A program made the position numbers and the translations under genes. A stretch of DNA of 64,000 nt from Pirellulaceae bacterium (GTDB lineage Bacteria; Planctomycetota; Planctomycetia; Pirellulales; Pirellulaceae), in the NCBI GenBank assembly GCA_026004795.1, contig BPJV01000001.1, forward strand, positions 1,093,501 through 1,157,500. Direction: 5' to 3'. Within the stretch, counting starts at the first letter, position 1, and every line of letters begins with the position of its first letter. The notes under the pieces are model-generated. The model saw nothing but the letters and a program-made list of their open reading frames with translations, did not search any database and was not told the origin of the DNA. This document shows, in pieces, positions 27,817-37,674 of the stretch.

Positions 27817-28749
27817 ATGGAACGTCGAAGACTTGGCCAAACCGATTTGGAATTGCCGATCCTCAGTTTTGGCGCGTCCTCGTTAGGCGCCGAATTCCGT
27901 GGCGTGACATTGGACGAAGTCTTCGCCTCGGTTCGTGCGGCGCTGGAGCTGGGACTGAACTTCATCGATACTTCTCCTTTCTATGGACGGGGCATGAGCG
28001 AAGTACTTCTCGGCGTCGCCTTGAAGGACGTTCCTCGCGATCAATACACCATCTGTACCAAACTGGGACGGTACGACCTCCATCATTTTGACTTCTCGGC
28101 CCGCCGTGTTGCCGAGAGCGTCGATGTGTCCCTCCATCGACTTGGGTGCGAATACCTGGATATCGTGCTGTGCCATGACATTGAATTCGTGAAATTGGAT
28201 CAAGTAATCCACGAGACCATCCCTGCTCTGAGGAAACAGGTAGAGGCCGGCAAGGTGCGGTACATCGGCGTCAGCGGGTATCCGCAAAAGATCTTCCATC
28301 GCGTGTTGGCGGAAACCCACCTCGATTGCGTGCTCAGCTACAACCAGTACACGTTGCAAAACACTCGCTTTGCGGATGAAACCATTCCGTTGCTCAAAGA
28401 AAAAGGAGTGGGAGTGATGAATGCCGGCCCCTTCAGTGCTCGCTTGCTCACCAATGCTCCCCTTCCTCCCTGGTTCCGCGATCCGGTGGAGGTGCAACAG
28501 GCGGCACGACGCGCTGCGGAGCATTGTCAGGCCAAGGGCGTAGATATCGCCAAACTGGCTTTGCAGTTCAGCTTGCGAAATCCCGATATTAGCACCACGA
28601 TTGCTGGAAGTGCGAACCCGGAGAATATTCGCAAGTGGGTTCAGTGGGCCAGCGAACCGCTCGATGAGCAACTGCTGGCTGAAGTCCTAGAAATCTTTGC
28701 TCCGGTGAAGAACATCGGCCATCAGGAAGGGCTCGAGGAAAACAATTGA
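27817..28749 (+). CDS. Aldo/keto reductase, L-galactose dehydrogenase-like
   Basis: A 310-residue NAD(P)H-dependent aldo/keto reductase. It shows RRLGQTDLELPILSFGASSL, the catalytic region NFIDTSPFYGRGMSEVLLGV with Asp and Tyr, CTKLGRYD with Lys, and the His region DIVLCHDIEFV. The C-terminal cofactor loop is TTIAGSANPENIRKWVQW. The pattern is closest to L-galactose dehydrogenase/D-threo-aldose dehydrogenase members. ATG at 27817 was chosen; CAGGA lies about 12 bases before it. The next gene, pgsA, is unrelated in function. Confidence 0.9.
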   Translation: MERRRLGQTDLELPILSFGASSLGAEFRGVTLDEVFASVRAALELGLNFIDTSPFYGRGMSEVLLGVALKDVPRDQYTICTKLGRYDLHHFDFSARRVAESVDVSLHRLGCEYLDIVLCHDIEFVKLDQVIHETIPALRKQVEAGKVRYIGVSGYPQKIFHRVLAETHLDCVLSYNQYTLQNTRFADETIPLLKEKGVGVMNAGPFSARLLTNAPLPPWFRDPVEVQQAARRAAEHCQAKGVDIAKLALQFSLRNPDISTTIAGSANPENIRKWVQWASEPLDEQLLAEVLEIFAPVKNIGHQEGLEENN

Positions 28750-28897
28750 CATGGGCGTCGATCAGAAGGCCTCCTTCCCGGCTGGGGGCGACCCGGGGGG
28801 CTGGTCACCGACGCGGCGCTCGACTTCGCCTCGTACATCCAGCGTTGTATCTATCATCATTCATCGTTGACCACGGAAACCATCATTGCGTTATACC

Positions 28898-29455
28898 ATG
28901 TGGAACATCCCCAACGCCCTTTCCTTGATTCGCTTGGCTTTGGCGGCGGGGGTAGGCTTGTGCATCGAGTTTGGCGCCTTCCTGGCCGCATTGCTGCTGT
29001 TCATCATCGCTGCTGGAACGGACTTCTTGGACGGTTGGTGGGCACGGCGTTTCAATCAGGTGACACGCCTGGGACGGATTCTCGACCCCTTCGTCGACAA
29101 GGTGATCATTACGGCTGCACTCGTTGCCTTGGTGGCGTGGCCTGGCAGCCGCATCGATGCGTGGATGGTGACGGTCATTCTTGCGCGTGAGTTTCTGGTT
29201 ACCAGTATCCGATCGATGATCGAAGGACGCGGCGGGGACTTTTCGGCGCGCTGGCTTGGTAAGTGGAAAATGGCGGTACAGTGTGCCGCCATCATCGCCA
29301 GCATCATGCTCTTGAGCCAACGATTCTCCTGGTCCTGGCTACCTGCGACCACCCGCGTCCTGGCCTGGACCGCCGTACTGATCACCGTTGCCTCGGGGAT
29401 CGACTATGTAGCGCAAGCCCGGCGTGTGGGAAGCTCTGAGCCGAGCGATTCCTGA
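28898..29455 (+). CDS. pgsA: CDP-diacylglycerol-glycerol-3-phosphate 3-phosphatidyltransferase
   Basis: A 185-residue integral membrane enzyme of the CDP-alcohol phosphatidyltransferase family that makes phosphatidylglycerophosphate, the precursor of phosphatidylglycerol. The family signature is complete: DGWWARRFNQVTRLGRILDP followed by FVDK, that is D-G-x2-A-R-x8-G-x3-D-x3-D. Four to six hydrophobic segments surround it. The start MWNIPNALSLIRL is typical of PgsA; a TTG twelve bases earlier is an alternative. Phosphatidylglycerol is also the substrate of MprF, whose gene fragment closes the window. Confidence 0.92.
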   Translation: MWNIPNALSLIRLALAAGVGLCIEFGAFLAALLLFIIAAGTDFLDGWWARRFNQVTRLGRILDPFVDKVIITAALVALVAWPGSRIDAWMVTVILAREFLVTSIRSMIEGRGGDFSARWLGKWKMAVQCAAIIASIMLLSQRFSWSWLPATTRVLAWTAVLITVASGIDYVAQARRVGSSEPSDS

Positions 29456-29972
29456 TTTTCTTCTCCGTTCTCGCAGAGGGGATCGGCTCTCGTATTCTGC
29501 TGCCAGGTGTCGCGGTAGCGCCCGCCAAAAGGCAGCCAAGTGGTCGAGACGATGCCGTGAATCATTGACGACTTCCTCCCCGTCGGCTTCTTATGCGATG
29601 CCGAGATGTGATGGTGCAAAACAAAGACGTTCCAGAGGCACTTCCCGTAAAAGAATTGGGTGACGTCATTCGACCATGTTGATGGCGGCGAATGACTTAT
29701 ACAAAACACTGCCAAGCGAGGTTGTACGGCGATTGGTTTTGTGTTGCTTGATCTCGGGCGGTACGTGGGGGCCCGGCCAAAGCGATGGGATGCTGGAACA
29801 GTTTTCGTGCTAAGTGTTTCCTTGGCCATGTAGCTAACGCATCTATCCCTTGGATGGTTGTGTTATCATAAGACGTGTGCCAGTGGCGGCACGAGGGGGT
29901 GGTAGTGGTGGGTTGGTTCCCACCGTCTTGGTTCCCTCCTGGGATTGCATTGTTCTGCATCGGAGATGGGTG
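29456..29972. other. Intergenic stretch after pgsA
   Basis: About 520 bases between pgsA and the lactonase-esterase gene. No reading frame shows protein features and no clear hairpin with a U-run was found. The promoter of the lactonase-esterase gene should lie in its second half. Confidence 0.45.
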
Positions 29973-31802
29973 ATGACCCCAGCTTTTTCATCGGATGGTG
30001 AGCGGTTGGTTGGTGCATGCGGGGGTGTGGTGTCGGCCGCATGCCAGGAACTGCTCGGCCGAGTTGTGCTACTGATCGGCATGTGGTGTGGGGCCATGTC
30101 CTGCTGGCCCGTGGTTGCCGATGAGGGAAATCGACGCCTGGTCGATGCCACGCAGCCGCTGCGCCAACTGAGCGGCGTCGATTTCGGATTGGCCGATGGA
30201 GCGGCGGCTGCTGGAAACGCGGTGTTTATTCCCGATGTGAAGCAGCAGCGGTTGTGGCGGTATCAGGCAGCCAACAAGGAGGAACCCTGGCGATTGCTGG
30301 CCGAGGGGGACGGGGCTTTTTCCGCTACCTTCTACCAGCTTGGTCAACTCTACGTTGCCGACAGTCGGGGCGGGCGCATCATGAGACTCGACGGCAATCG
30401 GCTGGTGCCATGGGTGACGTTTGAAGACGGGGCACGGCCCAATGATTTGGTCGTGGATCCTTGGGGAGTGGCTTATGTGACCTTTACACGACAGGGGCAG
30501 GTGCGGCGCATCGAGCCGGATGGCTCGGTAACCATCGTCGCTCGGGAGCTGCAAACACCCAACGGGATTGCGCTCAGTCCCGATGGCAGCCGGCTATTTG
30601 TTTCCCTGTATCGCCCCGGAGAGATTGTGAGCATGGAGATGCAGGACGGTCAGCTTGGTCCGCCGCAACCGTTTGCCACCCTCGAGGTGGCCGACAGTGC
30701 CCCCTTGGCCGACGGCATGACCGTGGATCGTGCTGGGAATGTATACTGCGCTGGTGCTGATGCCATCTACGTATGGAATCCGGACGGCCAACTGATCGAT
30801 CGACTCCCTATGCCACATCGGCCGATCAACGCGACGTTTGGTGGCGCGACCTCCCAAGAGCTATTCATCAGCACGTGGGGAGGGGTTTACGTTCAGCCGA
30901 TGCGTACTTACGGCGTGGCACCCAACCCTCCCATGTCAGGGCCTGCCGCCCAGCCGCCGGGCCGGCCCTCGACGCGGATTCCTGCCAATATCGAGGCGCG
31001 GCTCAACCAGGTCTACTATCGGGAGGGGACGCGGCGGCTGCTTTGCGATATGTTCCTTCCGCAAACCGATGGGGCAGGCATGCCTGCCATCGTCCTGGTT
31101 CACGGCGGTGGATGGCTCAAGGGGGACAAGACCAAGTTTCGTGCGTTGGCGCTGAAGCTAGCCGGCCGCGGATACGTGGTGATGGCCATCGAGTATCGAC
31201 TCGGCGGGGAGGCTCCGTTTCCTGCGGCCATCCATGATGGCAACGCCGCCGTACGATTCCTCCGTTCCAACGCCGCGGCATTCAATGTCGATCCAGATCG
31301 GATTTTCGCCGTGGGAGGCTCGGCGGGAGGACACATCGTGGGGCTCATGGCAACCGGATGGGATGTCCCCGAGTTGCAACCCTCCGGTCAGGTCGTACTT
31401 TTGACGCCGCAGCAAAGCGTCGCCATCGATTCGCGGCCTGCTGCTGCGGTGGTGATGGCCGGGCCGTTGCAGATTGCCAGCGGTAGCGTGGCGGAGGCTT
31501 CGCGGGCGGGGAGTGTTTCCAACGCCACTGGTTGGCTGGGAGCCACCATCGATGCGGCTCCCGATCGATACCATCTCGCCGACGCTTATGAGAAGATTAG
31601 TGCGGATGATCCACCCATCCTGTTCCTCACCGGCAGCAGGGATAATCCGCAGCGCGATGAGCCGAGTTGGCGACGAATGCGGGAGCTGGGTGTACGTGCA
31701 GAGCAAGTCATCCATGAGGGAGCCACGCACGGACACTGGAACCGCGCGGAATGGATGGATCGCGTCGTCGAAGATATTTGCCGGTTTCTGATGCAATTTT
31801 GA
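29973..31802 (+). CDS. Fusion of SMP-30-type propeller and alpha/beta-hydrolase esterase
   Basis: A 609-residue exported protein with two enzymes in one chain. Residues about 55-310 are a gluconolactonase-like propeller (PNDLVVDPWGVAYVTF, TPNGIALSPDGSRLFVSLY, LADGMTVDRAGNVYCAGADA). After a Pro-rich linker, residues about 345-609 are an alpha/beta hydrolase: oxyanion motif VLVHGGGWLKGDK, nucleophile elbow VGGSAGGHIVGLMA, Asp in LTGSRDNPQRDEP and His in GATHGHW. The start at 29973 has GGAG seven bases upstream and gives an N-terminal hydrophobic segment (VVLLIGMWCGAMSCWPVVA). Together they may open a lactone and remove an ester from the same plant or algal sugar; this is inference. Confidence 0.85.
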   Translation: MTPAFSSDGERLVGACGGVVSAACQELLGRVVLLIGMWCGAMSCWPVVADEGNRRLVDATQPLRQLSGVDFGLADGAAAAGNAVFIPDVKQQRLWRYQAANKEEPWRLLAEGDGAFSATFYQLGQLYVADSRGGRIMRLDGNRLVPWVTFEDGARPNDLVVDPWGVAYVTFTRQGQVRRIEPDGSVTIVARELQTPNGIALSPDGSRLFVSLYRPGEIVSMEMQDGQLGPPQPFATLEVADSAPLADGMTVDRAGNVYCAGADAIYVWNPDGQLIDRLPMPHRPINATFGGATSQELFISTWGGVYVQPMRTYGVAPNPPMSGPAAQPPGRPSTRIPANIEARLNQVYYREGTRRLLCDMFLPQTDGAGMPAIVLVHGGGWLKGDKTKFRALALKLAGRGYVVMAIEYRLGGEAPFPAAIHDGNAAVRFLRSNAAAFNVDPDRIFAVGGSAGGHIVGLMATGWDVPELQPSGQVVLLTPQQSVAIDSRPAAAVVMAGPLQIASGSVAEASRAGSVSNATGWLGATIDAAPDRYHLADAYEKISADDPPILFLTGSRDNPQRDEPSWRRMRELGVRAEQVIHEGATHGHWNRAEWMDRVVEDICRFLMQF

Positions 31803-31898
31803 ATGAGGCGTCGGCATTCGGTTCCACCGTGAGGGACGTCGCCGGCAAGGGCAGGAACATCACCTGGATTGGTTCGCGTGCGAGCACAGGGGGAAACA

Positions 31899-34043
31899 AT
31901 GTTTTGCGCCATCCGTCGAGGTTTGCGCTGCTGCGGCAGTTTGTTGGGGATAGGGCTACTGGTTGGTCGATGGGTGCTGGTGGTAGCACCGGCGCATGCG
32001 GAGTTGCGGGTGGGAGCGGCGAAAGTCGATATTTCTCCGACGCAACTTCCTGTGATCGTCAACGGGAGCATGCGGTCGCATACCGCCGATCGGATCGTGA
32101 CGCGCCTGTACGCCCGCGCGCTCGTCTTCGATGATGGTGCCGAGCGTCTGGGGCTGGTGGTCGTCGACAGTTGCATGATTCCTCGGGCGTTGGCGGATGA
32201 AGCCAAGCAGTTGGCGGCCGCACGAACTGGCCTGCGTCCCGAACGCATTTGCATTTCGGCCACCCATACGCATTCGGCCCCGTCAAGCATGGGGGCGTTG
32301 GGGACGGATGCCGATCCGAATTACGTACCTTTGCTGCGGCAAGGCATTGCGGATGCATTGGTTGCAGCGCAACGGCACCTTCGCCCTGCCGAGATTGGGT
32401 GGGCGTCGGTCATGGCTCCACAATTCACGGCACTGCGGCGCTGGGTATTGCGACCAGATCGCATTGCTATCGATCCATTTGGTAACGCCACGGTACGCGC
32501 TAACATGCACGTTGCTCGGGATCCCCTCAATGCGACCGGTCCGACCGGTCCGGAAGACCCGGAGTTGGCGTTGATTGCCATTCGGTCGGTGGATACGCAG
32601 CAACCGATCGCCGTGCTCGCGAACTATTCGATGCATTATTTTCAACACACTCCGATTAGCGCGGACTACTTTGGCTACTTTTGCGATGGCGTGGAGCAGC
32701 ACCTGGCCGCCCTGTTCGCTGCTCAGGCGCAGGCAGGGGAGAAGAGGGACGCCGAGCCGGTCGACAGTGAGGAGCCGGAGCTGGTGGCCATCCTGTCCCA
32801 TGGGTGCAGTGGAGATATCTGGCGCCGTGATTACATGCGTTCTGCGGCTGAAGCGGAGGGAACCATTGAACAGTATTCGTCGGCGCTGGTGCAAATCGCC
32901 GTGACCGCGCTAAAAGAAATCGACTACCAGTCCGCTGCAGATTTAGCGATGGAGGAGCGCCGGTTGGCGATGCGGTACCGCGTACCCGATCGGCAGCGCT
33001 TGGAGTGGGCTCAGCGCATCGTGGAGGAGATGGGGGAGCGACTGCCGCAGTCGCCGCCAGAAATCTATGCCCGGGAACAACTGTACTTGCACCAATGGCA
33101 AGCGACGGAAGTCGTCGTGCAAGCGATTCGGGTAGGCGAGATTGCCATCGCTACCACGCCCACCGAGACTTACGCCTTAACTGGTTTGAAAATAAAACGG
33201 CAGAGTCCATTGGAAAAAACGATGGTTATCGAACTGGCCAACGGCGGCGACGGCTATATTCCGCCACCGGAGCAGCATGTTCTGGGCGGATACAACACCT
33301 GGGCGGCGCGCACTGCCGGACTCGAGGTCACGGCCGAGCCGCGGATAGTCGCCGCTTGCCTCGACCTGTTGGAATCGGTCTGCCAAAAACCGCGTCGCCT
33401 GCCGCAAGCCGAATTGGGGCCGGCGGCGGAAGCCATTCTAGAACGTCATCCTAGAGCTTACTGGCGTCTCGAGGAATGGTCCCTTGGGCTGGCCCGTGAC
33501 GGCAGTGGTAATGGGGTGGCGGCCCATTACGAACCGGGCGTTGTGTTCTACCTCGATGGTGCCGACGATGCTCAGTACGGAAAGGACGAGAATCGTTGCC
33601 CACATTTTGCTGGTGGTCGTTTGTGCGCGGAATTTCCGCAGCCGCCGACCGATTTCACCATGGAGATTTCCATTTGGAACGGGATGCCCGTCGGTAGCCG
33701 TGAGGTGCTTGGTTGGTTCGCTTCCTCGGATTTTCCTTACTCCACGACTTCTTCCGGATGGCATCTCGGGCTTGATTCCCAGGGGCGGTTATTGCTGAAA
33801 GTGGGGAACGCTCCCCCGGTGCACGGGACGACGCCCATCCCACATTGGCAATGGCGACGCGTGCGTCTGGAGCGAACTGCGCAGCGCTATCGCGTTTTCT
33901 TGGGGCATGCGCCCACGCCGGAAATCGAGTGGGTGGCCGATTCGGTTCCGGTGCATCGGCAGGTGGCGACCTGGTTTTTTGGTGGCCGAAGCGATCGAGC
34001 AGATAACTGGGAAGGGAAGCTCGACGAAATCGTCGTGTGGTGA
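31899..34043 (+). CDS. Neutral ceramidase-like secreted protein with LamG-like C-terminal domain
   Basis: A 714-residue secreted protein. The signal peptide contains LLGIGLLVGRWVLVVAPAHA. Residues about 35-460 resemble the neutral/alkaline ceramidase N-domain: VGAAKVDISPTQLPVIVNG, VVVDSCMIPRALADEAKQLA, CISATHTHSAPSS with metal-binding His residues, and ILSHGCSGDIWRRDYM. Such domains are widespread in planctomycetes on proteins of unknown substrate. Residues about 520-714 look like a LamG/concanavalin-like domain (AYWRLEEW near its start, NWEGKLDEIVVW at its end), likely for binding a carbohydrate. AGGGGGG precedes the ATG at 31899. Confidence 0.82.
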   Translation: MFCAIRRGLRCCGSLLGIGLLVGRWVLVVAPAHAELRVGAAKVDISPTQLPVIVNGSMRSHTADRIVTRLYARALVFDDGAERLGLVVVDSCMIPRALADEAKQLAAARTGLRPERICISATHTHSAPSSMGALGTDADPNYVPLLRQGIADALVAAQRHLRPAEIGWASVMAPQFTALRRWVLRPDRIAIDPFGNATVRANMHVARDPLNATGPTGPEDPELALIAIRSVDTQQPIAVLANYSMHYFQHTPISADYFGYFCDGVEQHLAALFAAQAQAGEKRDAEPVDSEEPELVAILSHGCSGDIWRRDYMRSAAEAEGTIEQYSSALVQIAVTALKEIDYQSAADLAMEERRLAMRYRVPDRQRLEWAQRIVEEMGERLPQSPPEIYAREQLYLHQWQATEVVVQAIRVGEIAIATTPTETYALTGLKIKRQSPLEKTMVIELANGGDGYIPPPEQHVLGGYNTWAARTAGLEVTAEPRIVAACLDLLESVCQKPRRLPQAELGPAAEAILERHPRAYWRLEEWSLGLARDGSGNGVAAHYEPGVVFYLDGADDAQYGKDENRCPHFAGGRLCAEFPQPPTDFTMEISIWNGMPVGSREVLGWFASSDFPYSTTSSGWHLGLDSQGRLLLKVGNAPPVHGTTPIPHWQWRRVRLERTAQRYRVFLGHAPTPEIEWVADSVPVHRQVATWFFGGRSDRADNWEGKLDEIVVW

Positions 34044-34517
34044 CCATGTTTTTCCGGACCACCCAGGGCGGCGACTCGGTGATCCGATGCATGCTGGGGG
34101 TTGATCGATTATCACGATGCAGCGTGGCGGTTGCTTTTCTAGCGAGTCTCGCTGTCCGGCACAGGCGGCCAGCGTCAGCAGGAGCATGCGACAGAAGGGA
34201 CGTTGCGATCGTCCTATCGCCCCACTTTGTGGCGGGATTTGCGGTTTTTCCATCGCTTCTGCGAAGAGGCATGCTGGCAAACATCCTGGCCCTGCAGCCG
34301 ATGGTTCGTTTCGTGGTCGAGACGGCGCGGGAGAAGAGGGCAGGCGCCATGTTGTGCCCGTCATGGAGCGACGAACACCCCACGGACCGAGGGGGATAAG
34401 AAAGCCACGCAATCGGGTGCGTTCCTCCGTTTGTTGAGTACACTGAAAAGCAGGGAAACGCTTCACTTATAGGGCACTGAAGCAGAGTCGAATCGAATGA
34501 TTGCTCGAGGAGAAGGA
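34044..34517. other. Intergenic stretch before the DUF1549 gene
   Basis: About 470 bases without a supported gene. Overlapping reading frames on both strands are Arg/Cys-rich and lack family character. A strong ribosome site, GAGGAGAAGG, closes the stretch at about 34508-34516. Confidence 0.45.
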
Positions 34518-36188
34518 ATGTACGATCCAACGTTTTGGCAGAGGTTGGCCGTCGCGCTAATCGCGTTAGGCATCCTGGGAGGTCGTGGAGCCGATGCGGC
34601 GGACCCGCCGGAACCGGAGATTCCCCAAGTCAAGATGATCAACGCGGCCATCACGCAGCAGTGGGCCGACTACGGTCTGCGTCCTTCGCCGGTCGAGGAC
34701 GATGGCAAGTGGTGTCGCCGGGTGTACTTGGATTTGATCGGACGCATACCGACCTATGCGGAGCTGGATAGTTTCCTGCGCGACCGCGATCCCCGTAAGC
34801 GGGAAAAGCTCGTCGATCAATTGTTGGAGGACTCGCAGTACACGGAAGAGTTTGCCAGTTTTTGGGCCACGAATTGGAGCAATTTGCTGATCGGCCGCAG
34901 TGGGGGAATGGATCGCCGCTCGATGGTCTCGCGGGAGGGGATGAGCAAGTATTTGCGAGACAGTTTCGCGGTCAACAAGCCGTATGATCGCATGGTGTAC
35001 GAGTTGGTGACGGCGACCGGGGCGACCAAACCTGGTGTGGAGGGCTTCAATGGGGCGGCCAATTTTCTGATTGACAAGGTGAATGAGGAAGATGCAACCC
35101 TGGCCACTTCGGCGACGTCACGCATTTTTCTGGGGTTGCAGGTGCAGTGTACCCAGTGCCATAACCATCCCTTCAATCAGTGGAAGCAGCAAAAGTTTTG
35201 GGAATTCAATGCGTTTTTCCGGCAAACGCGTGCTTTGCGACGATTTGTTTCTGGAACGCGAGATATCGATTACGGCGAATTGGTGGATCAGGATTTTCCC
35301 GGCGAAAGCGGACGACCGGAGGAGGCGGAGATTTATTACGAGGAGCGCAATGGTTTGACCCGCGTCGCCTTTCCTGTTTTCATCGATGGCACACCCATTG
35401 GACGCAGTGGTTACGTATCGGATGTCAATCGCCGTCAGGAATTGGCCAAGTTGATGCTCCAGAGCGAGTATCTGGACAAGATGATCGTTAATCGCATGTG
35501 GGCTCATTTTCTCGGGTATGGATTTACTAAGCCGATTGACGATTTAGGGCCTCACGCCTTGGTGTCGCACCCTCAATTGCTCGACGCTTTGGGGAAAGAG
35601 GTGCGCCGGTCGAGCTATGATTTGCGGGCGCTGATGCGGTGGATCACGTTGTCCAAGCCATATCAGCTTTCTAGCCGCATTGGATCGGGCAACGAAGCGG
35701 ACGATCCGACGATTGGCGAGGTGCCCCAGTTCAGCCGCTTTTACCTGCGACAAATGTCAGCCGAGCAGCTCTATCAGTCCTTGTTGCAGGTCGGCGGGCA
35801 GGCGCGGGGGTCGCTGGCCCAACAGCAGGCGGAGCGGGATCGGTGGTTGCGACAGTTCGTGGTGGCTTTTGGTACGGACGAAGGAGACGAGGCGACGACG
35901 TTCAACGGTTCGATTCCTCAAGCGCTAATGATGATGAATGGTGATTTGGTGCGGCGGGCCATTGCGACCGATCCCGGTTCGTTCCTGTATGAGATCGCGA
36001 TGGCCAACGCCAAGATGCCGGAAAAGGTCAACTACCTGTTCATGGCAGGGGTGGCGCGACGAGCCACGGCGGACGAGCAGAAGATTGCTGGACAGTTGCT
36101 GCGTGTGCGCGGCGGTAAGCAGATCGAAGCGCTTCAGGATTTGTGGTGGGCTATTCTGAATTCCAACGAGTTTATTTTGATTCAGTGA
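34518..36188 (+). CDS. DUF1549/DUF1553 domain protein
   Basis: A 556-residue secreted protein with the planctomycete-type DUF1549 (about residues 30-230) and DUF1553 (about 290-520) domains. DUF1549 is shown by WCRRVYLDLIGRIPTYAEL, FASFWATNWSNLLIGR and QVQCTQCHNHPFNQWKQQKF, where CTQCH at about residue 212 is a CxxCH motif. DUF1553 is shown by MIVNRMWAHFLGYGFTKPID and SAEQLYQSLLQVGGQ. The signal peptide is RLAVALIALGILGGRGADA. A very strong ribosome site precedes the ATG. These proteins nearly always sit beside a DUF1501 partner, as here; their function is not established. Confidence 0.92.
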   Translation: MYDPTFWQRLAVALIALGILGGRGADAADPPEPEIPQVKMINAAITQQWADYGLRPSPVEDDGKWCRRVYLDLIGRIPTYAELDSFLRDRDPRKREKLVDQLLEDSQYTEEFASFWATNWSNLLIGRSGGMDRRSMVSREGMSKYLRDSFAVNKPYDRMVYELVTATGATKPGVEGFNGAANFLIDKVNEEDATLATSATSRIFLGLQVQCTQCHNHPFNQWKQQKFWEFNAFFRQTRALRRFVSGTRDIDYGELVDQDFPGESGRPEEAEIYYEERNGLTRVAFPVFIDGTPIGRSGYVSDVNRRQELAKLMLQSEYLDKMIVNRMWAHFLGYGFTKPIDDLGPHALVSHPQLLDALGKEVRRSSYDLRALMRWITLSKPYQLSSRIGSGNEADDPTIGEVPQFSRFYLRQMSAEQLYQSLLQVGGQARGSLAQQQAERDRWLRQFVVAFGTDEGDEATTFNGSIPQALMMMNGDLVRRAIATDPGSFLYEIAMANAKMPEKVNYLFMAGVARRATADEQKIAGQLLRVRGGKQIEALQDLWWAILNSNEFILIQ

Positions 36189-36289
36189 TCGGAAGTTCAA
36201 GGGAGTCGTCGTGCGCCGCCGACCAGGGGCTTGTTAGCGATTTCTTTTCTTTAAAAAACAGTTTCCACAGGTTGAGGAGATAATTACCG

Positions 36290-37567
36290 ATGCGTTGGTT
36301 ACAAAGCTCTGTTCCGGCTGGCATGAACCGCAGGCATTTCTTGCAGCACGCCGCCGGCGCCTCCGCGTTGCTGGGATCCTCTTTGGCGCTAGGACATTCT
36401 CTGCGAGTTCATGCCGATGAGATCAAACGGAATCGCAAGGCCGCCATCTTGTTGTGGATGGGGGGCGGCCCTTCGACGATCGACTTGTGGGATCTAAAGC
36501 CCGGGGCGCCCACTGGCGGGCCGTTTCGGCCGATCAGCACTAGTGGCGATGTGCAGATTTGTGAGCATCTGCCGCAGATCGCTAAGCAGATGCACAATCT
36601 GGCGATCGTGCGTTCGATGAGTACGCGTGAGGCGGACCACAACCGCGGGCGGTACTACTTGCACACTGGATATGTCCCCAATCCGAATATCGAGCATCCC
36701 GGCATCGGTTCTGTGGTCGCTCATGAATTGATGCGGGATCGGGATGATTTGGAGATTCCGCCGTTCATTTCGATTGGAGGAGCGAGCGTTGGACCGGGCT
36801 TCTTGGGCATGGCATGGGCACCGTTCACCGTCTCCAGTACCGGTCGCATCGATAACCTCGATATGCGTATTGATGACTCTCGGTTGGCTCAACGGATGAA
36901 GACGTTGGAGTTGCTAGAGACCAACTTTATCCGTCAGAATCGTGGGCCGGCGGCGGTGGACCACATGAAGGTGTTGGCCAAGACGTTCAATCTGTTGACC
37001 AGCCAGCAGATGGAGGCTTTCAAGGTGGAATTGGAACCGCAGCCGATTCGCGATCGATATGGCGATACGTCGTTCGGTCGCGGATGCTTGATGGCGCGGC
37101 GATTGGTTGAAGTCGGAGTCCCCTTTGTCGAGGTGGACTTGGGAGGCTGGGACAACCATCAAAACGTCCACAATACCTTGCAGAATCAGCGGTTGCCGGT
37201 GCTTGACCAAGCGATGAGTGCCCTAGTCGAGGATTTGGAACAGCGAGGCTTACTGCAGGACACGATGATTATTTGGATGGGCGAATTCGGTCGCACGCCG
37301 AACATCAATGCCAATGCTGGACGGGACCACTGGGCGCGGTCGTGGAGTGTTGTGTTGGGTGGAGCCGGTATCCGTGGCGGAATCGCCGTAGGTGCGACCG
37401 ACGAGGAGGGGCGGCAGGTGATTACCGAACCGTATTCTGCCGAGGACCTGATGGCCACCGTTTGCAAAGGGTTAGGCATCTCGCTGGAAACTACTTACCA
37501 AAGCAAGAATGGTCGCCCGATGAAGATCGCCAACGGCGGGAAAGTGATCGAGGAGGTGCTGGCTTAA
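36290..37567 (+). CDS. DUF1501 domain protein, Tat-exported
   Basis: A 425-residue protein with a twin-arginine signal (MNRRHFLQHAAGASALLGSS, from residue 12) and a DUF1501 domain related to alkaline phosphatase/sulfatase folds. Visible motifs are ILLWMGGGPSTIDLWDLKPG, SMSTREADHNRGRYYLHTGY, VDLGGWDNHQNVHN and IIWMGEFGRTPNINANAGRD with HWARSWSVVL. GAGGAGAT precedes the ATG. It follows its DUF1549/1553 partner by 101 bases. The pair is a hallmark of planctomycetes; the catalytic role is unknown. Confidence 0.92.
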   Translation: MRWLQSSVPAGMNRRHFLQHAAGASALLGSSLALGHSLRVHADEIKRNRKAAILLWMGGGPSTIDLWDLKPGAPTGGPFRPISTSGDVQICEHLPQIAKQMHNLAIVRSMSTREADHNRGRYYLHTGYVPNPNIEHPGIGSVVAHELMRDRDDLEIPPFISIGGASVGPGFLGMAWAPFTVSSTGRIDNLDMRIDDSRLAQRMKTLELLETNFIRQNRGPAAVDHMKVLAKTFNLLTSQQMEAFKVELEPQPIRDRYGDTSFGRGCLMARRLVEVGVPFVEVDLGGWDNHQNVHNTLQNQRLPVLDQAMSALVEDLEQRGLLQDTMIIWMGEFGRTPNINANAGRDHWARSWSVVLGGAGIRGGIAVGATDEEGRQVITEPYSAEDLMATVCKGLGISLETTYQSKNGRPMKIANGGKVIEEVLA

Positions 37568-37674
37568 GAAAAACGCCACCAGTAGAAACCACGGCTGCTT
37601 GGAGTTGCCCTGTTGTTTTTTCATCGTGCAATCTAGGAACTTGCCTGGGACAGGTCGTTTGGCCGAGGAGTTGA

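Noticed and set aside
34037-34399. Possible 120-codon gene between the ceramidase-like and DUF1549 genes
   Set aside because: It overlaps the end of the ceramidase-like gene, has no ribosome site and its product has no coherent features.
37636-37659. Possible ECF promoter before the sigma gene at 37675
   Set aside because: GGAACTT is present, but the only -10-like GTCGTT is 12 bases after it instead of about 16, so the spacing does not fit.
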